A DNA stretch of 9,431 bases from positions 1-9,431 of the forward strand of contig JAQWSA010000062.1 in the NCBI GenBank assembly GCA_029243445.1. Direction: 5' to 3'. Numbering within the stretch: the first letter of the stretch is position 1; each line of letters starts with the position of its first letter. Under the pieces are notes generated by a model that was not told where the DNA came from, made no database searches, and worked only from the letters and a program-made list of their open reading frames with translations. The position numbers were made by a program, and so were the translations under genes. Origin of the DNA: Alphaproteobacteria bacterium. Its GTDB lineage: Bacteria; Pseudomonadota; Alphaproteobacteria; UBA6615. Below are positions 6,853-9,431 of this stretch, one piece after another.

Positions 6853-7152
6853 TCAAGTATAGAGCTGGGCTGTTGTTTCCATAAAACTAGCAAGTTCTAG
6901 GTCGAGGTTGGTTAGACCGCCAACGTCATGCGTGGATAGGGTTATTTCAACCCTATTCCATACATTTACCCATTCAGGGTGATGATTTATTGTTTCTGCT
7001 TTAAGAGCAGAATGGCACATAAAACCAAAGGCTTCGTTAAAATCTTTAAAAACATATGTTTTTGTAATGGCTTCTTTATTTGGAACAAGTGACCAGCCTG
7101 GCAATTTAGTTAAAGCATCTTTTCTCATTTCTTCGTTCAATTTATTTCTCAT
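6853..7152 (-). CDS. phhB: Pterin-4a-carbinolamine dehydratase (4a-hydroxytetrahydrobiopterin dehydratase)
   Basis: This small cytosolic enzyme of 99 residues dehydrates 4a-hydroxytetrahydropterin, regenerating the pterin cofactor of aromatic amino acid hydroxylases. The family signature is complete: [19 protein letters not shown] (52-70) with the catalytic H57-H58-P59, then [11 protein letters not shown] (71-81) with the third catalytic histidine H75. Before it are LPGW (17-20) and [14 protein letters not shown] (32-45), also typical. The length matches PhhB/DCoH. AGGA (complement of 7159-7162) sits 6 bases before the ATG, supporting this start. No phenylalanine hydroxylase gene is in the window, so the partner is unseen; isolated homologues in bacteria may have another role. 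It is transcribed convergently to the SDR and lies 259 bp beyond the end of the ccm cluster, so probably has its own promoter, which I could not identify with confidence. Confidence 0.93.
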   Translation of the reverse strand: MRNKLNEEMRKDALTKLPGWSLVPNKEAITKTYVFKDFNEAFGFMCHSALKAETINHHPEWVNVWNRVEITLSTHDVGGLTNLDLELASFMETTAQLYT

Positions 7153-7411
7153 TTGTTTTCCTTTTATAATTTAGTCTAGAGTTTAGGTTTGGACCGAGGC
7201 TATATCTGCTCGATAATAGCTTTCAGATAATGCTTTTACTGCTTTATTGATTTATCCTAAGGAAAGTCTTAGTAAATCGATATCACGCCAGGCTTTGGAA
7301 CCATAGGCTTTACTAGTTAGATGTTTTTCAACTATCGAGAGACAAAAATATATTTTATTAACTTATCTTATTAGAAGTTTCGCGTAATAATTCTGATTTA
7401 AATTTTGTATC
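7153..7411. other. Spacer between ccmH and phhB, no supported gene
   Basis: This is 259 bp of AT-rich sequence between two minus-strand genes. It should hold the end of the ccm transcript and the promoter of phhB, but I see no strong terminator hairpin and no convincing -35/-10 pair. A minus-strand open stretch at 7252-7362 has coding-like composition but no start codon and may be a gene remnant. A small inverted repeat (CTAAG at 7257-7261, CTTAG at 7268-7272) lacks a T tract. Confidence 0.5.
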
Positions 7412-7888
7412 TTAATTATCTAAAAAATCTTTATCTTCTGGAGTAAGAAGTTCGCCTGTTTCCTGACCTATATTTTTGCGCTGATAAGTTTTTATCATTA
7501 AAATAACTACTATTACTGCAATTAATATCATCAACGGAGGAGCCATCCAAAGAAGTATTGTATTTCCCTGAAAGGGAGGTTTCAACAATATATAATCGCC
7601 ATATCGGGCTACTATATAGCTTAATACCTGATCTTTATTATCCCCAACTAATAGTCTTTCTCGTACTAATAATCTCATATCATTAGCAATATCAGCATTC
7701 GATTCGTATATTGATTGATTTTGGCAAACTACGCATCTTAATAACTTAGAAATTTGGCGTTCTTTTTTTGCTATTTCTTGATTGGTAAATATTTTGTTAG
7801 ATGTAGAGGCAGAAACTAGTTTTTCTTCCAATAAAAGAAAGTTTGTAGATATAAACATTAAGATAAAAATAGCGAAAATTACTTTCAT
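7412..7888 (-). CDS. ccmH: Cytochrome c maturation protein CcmH (short form, CycL type)
   Basis: This is a membrane-anchored periplasmic thiol protein of 158 residues that helps keep the apocytochrome CXXCH cysteines reduced for heme attachment with CcmF and CcmG. A signal or anchor segment covers residues 2-20. The diagnostic LLRCVVCQNQSIYESNADIA (49-68) holds the redox pair C52/C55, followed by RYGDYILLKPPF (95-106) and a transmembrane helix at about 111-132. It lacks the long C-terminal TPR region of the E. coli CcmH fusion, so a separate CcmI would be expected; none follows it here. Its ATG overlaps the ccmG stop by four bases (ATGA) and AGAGG (complement of 7896-7900) lies 7 bases upstream, so translation is coupled to ccmG. 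Confidence 0.95.
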   Translation of the reverse strand: MKVIFAIFILMFISTNFLLLEEKLVSASTSNKIFTNQEIAKKERQISKLLRCVVCQNQSIYESNADIANDMRLLVRERLLVGDNKDQVLSYIVARYGDYILLKPPFQGNTILLWMAPPLMILIAVIVVILMIKTYQRKNIGQETGELLTPEDKDFLDN

Positions 7889-8430
7889 CTTTTCGCCTCT
7901 TGTATTTTGGGAAGAATTGTTTCTGTAAGTATTTTTTCGGTAATTGGACCTACATGTTTATAGGTAATAATTCCTCTAGCATTAATAATAAAAGTTTCCG
8001 GGACGCCACTAACTCCCCATTCTAAACTCGCTCTTCCTTTGGGATCAAACCCAACGGCAACGTATGGGTTGCCATGTTTTTTTAACCAACTAGATGCATC
8101 AGAGGCATTATCTCGGTAATTAATGGCGTAGATTGGTAAGGCATTTGCAGCTAACCAACTAATTTGTGGATGCTCAGTCAAGCAAGGAACGCACCATGAG
8201 GAAAAAATATTAACCATACTTACCCTGCCTACTAGGTCAGATCCTTTGAAGCCTCCAGGAATATTACTAGTAACTACAGGTAGCTCAATTTTAGGTGCTT
8301 GTTTGCCTAGAAGCGCTGACGGCACTAGTGAAGGATTTCGTCCTTCTTTAGTTTGTAGTGTCATCACGGTAAGCACGGCGATTATTATAGAAAAAACTAT
8401 AATTGGGGTTATTAGTATAAAGCGTTTCAT
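7885..8430 (-). CDS. ccmG: Thiol:disulfide interchange protein CcmG/DsbE
   Basis: This periplasmic, inner-membrane-tethered thioredoxin-like protein of 181 residues reduces the disulfide of apocytochrome c or CcmH during System I cytochrome c maturation. An N-terminal anchor helix spans about residues 4-25. The thioredoxin fold follows, with LVGRVSMVNIFSSWCVPC (66-83): the active-site pair is C80/C83 in WCVPC, as in other CcmG proteins. The cis-proline loop is GVSGVPETFII (139-149, P144) and the ending HVGPITEKIL is typical. It lies 47 bp downstream of ccmF and overlaps ccmH by four bases. No convincing Shine-Dalgarno precedes its ATG; the upstream bases are AT-rich. Electrons would come from CcdA or DsbD, which is not in the window. 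Confidence 0.95.
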   Translation of the reverse strand: MKRFILITPIIVFSIIIAVLTVMTLQTKEGRNPSLVPSALLGKQAPKIELPVVTSNIPGGFKGSDLVGRVSMVNIFSSWCVPCLTEHPQISWLAANALPIYAINYRDNASDASSWLKKHGNPYVAVGFDPKGRASLEWGVSGVPETFIINARGIITYKHVGPITEKILTETILPKIQEAKR

Positions 8431-8477
8431 TATATATTTGAAAATAATTTTGTTATGAACCCGATTTTCAGCATGTG

Positions 8478-9431
8478 CTAGGCTTCTTTCCCACTAGGAA
8501 CGCTAATACGGCTCCGTCGGTCAGATAAAGATAAAAGCCCTCCAAAAACCATTACAGCAACACCCAACCATAACCAAAACATCATCGGATTTATATAAAA
8601 ACGGACGGTCCATTTATTATTATCTATCGTGTCTCGGGATTCTCCAATTACCATATAAAAATCTGCTAACAGAGTTGTCTTTATTGCCGCTTCTGTAGTT
8701 GCCTGACCTGCAACTGGGAAATATCTTCGTTCTGGGTACATCAAAATGGCTAAGTTATTTGATTTGGTGAGGGAGAAAGTGCCTCTTTCCAAATGATAGT
8801 TGGGTCCTTTTCCAATTTCTACATTTTTAAGGGTTAGAGAATAGTCCTTAACCTTTATAGTTTCACCTATTGCCATTGAAGTGGTTATTTCTGTCTGCCA
8901 AGCTGACGCACCAGTAATACCAACGATTAGAATTGCTATACCTAGGTGAGCTAGGGTCATGCCATTTGCTGATTTAGATGACCCCATCCGGCGGCGTAAG
9001 CCTTTGATGGATTTAGAATGAAAAAGCCTTATGCGTGAAGCCCATTCAATTAGACATCCAGTTGTTATCCAAGCCGCAAGACCCATTGAGCATGCTGCAA
9101 GCATAGGGCCCTTTGGTACTAATATTAAAACTATAAATATAGTTATTAGGCATGAGCTTGCCGCAAATAGTAGTTTTATATTTAATGCACCCGTGACCCC
9201 ACGTTTCCAGGATAGCATTGGTCCGATTGCGATTGCAGCGACCAGGGGGATCATAATAGGTAGGAAGGTAATATTAAAATAGGGAGGTCCAACCGATACT
9301 ATACTTTTGCCATTTGAAGCAAATTCTAGAAGTAGAGGATATAGAGTACCGAGTAGCACTACAGCACAGGCTAAGGTTAGAAAGAGGTTATTATATAATA
9401 AAGCGCTCTCTCTGCTAATTGGAGCGAATTT
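8478..9431 (-). CDS. ccmF: Cytochrome c heme lyase subunit CcmF, C-terminal part, cut by window edge
   Basis: This is the C-terminal 317 residues of the large inner-membrane protein that, with CcmH, transfers heme from holo-CcmE to apocytochrome c. The frame is open to the last base of the window, where the translation begins KFAPISRESALLYNN, a well-known CcmF block, so the GTG at 9359 is not the start. Further marks are GTLYPLLLEF and SVGPPYFN. TLAHLGIAILIVG carries a histidine (codon complement of 8946-8948) that likely corresponds to one of the transmembrane heme-b ligands. The large C-terminal periplasmic domain includes YFPVAGQATTEAAIKT, and a final helix LWLGVAVMVFGGLLSLSDRR precedes a basic tail. 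About six membrane segments are visible. The WWD heme-handling domain and N-terminal half lie outside the window. It heads ccmG-ccmH on the same strand. Confidence 0.95.
   Translation of the reverse strand, partial: KFAPISRESALLYNNLFLTLACAVVLLGTLYPLLLEFASNGKSIVSVGPPYFNITFLPIMIPLVAAIAIGPMLSWKRGVTGALNIKLLFAASSCLITIFIVLILVPKGPMLAACSMGLAAWITTGCLIEWASRIRLFHSKSIKGLRRRMGSSKSANGMTLAHLGIAILIVGITGASAWQTEITTSMAIGETIKVKDYSLTLKNVEIGKGPNYHLERGTFSLTKSNNLAILMYPERRYFPVAGQATTEAAIKTTLLADFYMVIGESRDTIDNNKWTVRFYINPMMFWLWLGVAVMVFGGLLSLSDRRSRISVPSGKEA

Noticed and set aside
7257..7272. Inverted repeat CTAAG/CTTAG as a ccm terminator
   Set aside because: The stem is only five AT-rich pairs with no T tract after it on the minus strand.
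8478..9359. Start of ccmF at GTG 9359
   Set aside because: The frame continues to the window end with conserved CcmF residues (APISRES), so the gene is merely truncated by the window.

Overview
The window reads as bacterial chromosomal DNA, low in GC (roughly 40% by eye), tightly packed and entirely metabolic or transport in content. A System I cytochrome c maturation cluster (ccmF-ccmG-ccmH), SCOT-type CoA transferase subunits, an HSD10-like dehydrogenase and many DMT-family transporters together suggest a Gram-negative proteobacterium. A streamlined, probably marine, alphaproteobacterium is my guess; that is inference from gene content, not something a marker gene shows. There are no rRNA, tRNA, CRISPR, insertion sequence or phage genes.

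Layout. From 1 to 2757 everything is on the minus strand and reads as one transcription unit: scoA (2050-2757), scoB (1382-2011), a DMT/EamA transporter (368-1303) and a paralogous DMT transporter that runs off the left edge (1-368). A 282-bp divergent spacer (2758-3039) holds a plausible promoter for scoA and, on the other side, two adjacent 10-bp perfect palindromes. From 3040 to 6837 everything is on the plus strand: two further DMT transporters of a different subfamily, both 299 residues (3040-3939, 3948-4847), a luciferase-like flavin monooxygenase (4906-5976) and an SDR dehydrogenase resembling type-2 3-hydroxyacyl-CoA dehydrogenase (6076-6837). Convergent to this is a pterin-4a-carbinolamine dehydratase (6853-7152, minus). 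After a 259-bp spacer comes the minus-strand ccm cluster, with ccmH (7412-7888), ccmG/dsbE (7885-8430) and the C-terminal half of ccmF (8478 to the right edge).

How the genes may work together. scoAB activates a short-chain 3-oxoacid with succinyl-CoA, and the SDR is of a type that oxidises short or branched 3-hydroxyacyl-CoA. Both fit catabolism of ketone bodies or branched-chain carbon, although no thiolase is in the window and the two genes are in different operons. Four DMT carriers, in two tandem paralogous pairs flanking and diverging from scoAB, is the most unusual arrangement here. The ccm genes are an independent module that attaches heme to c-type cytochromes in the periplasm. I found no defence system, toxin-antitoxin or clearly novel system.
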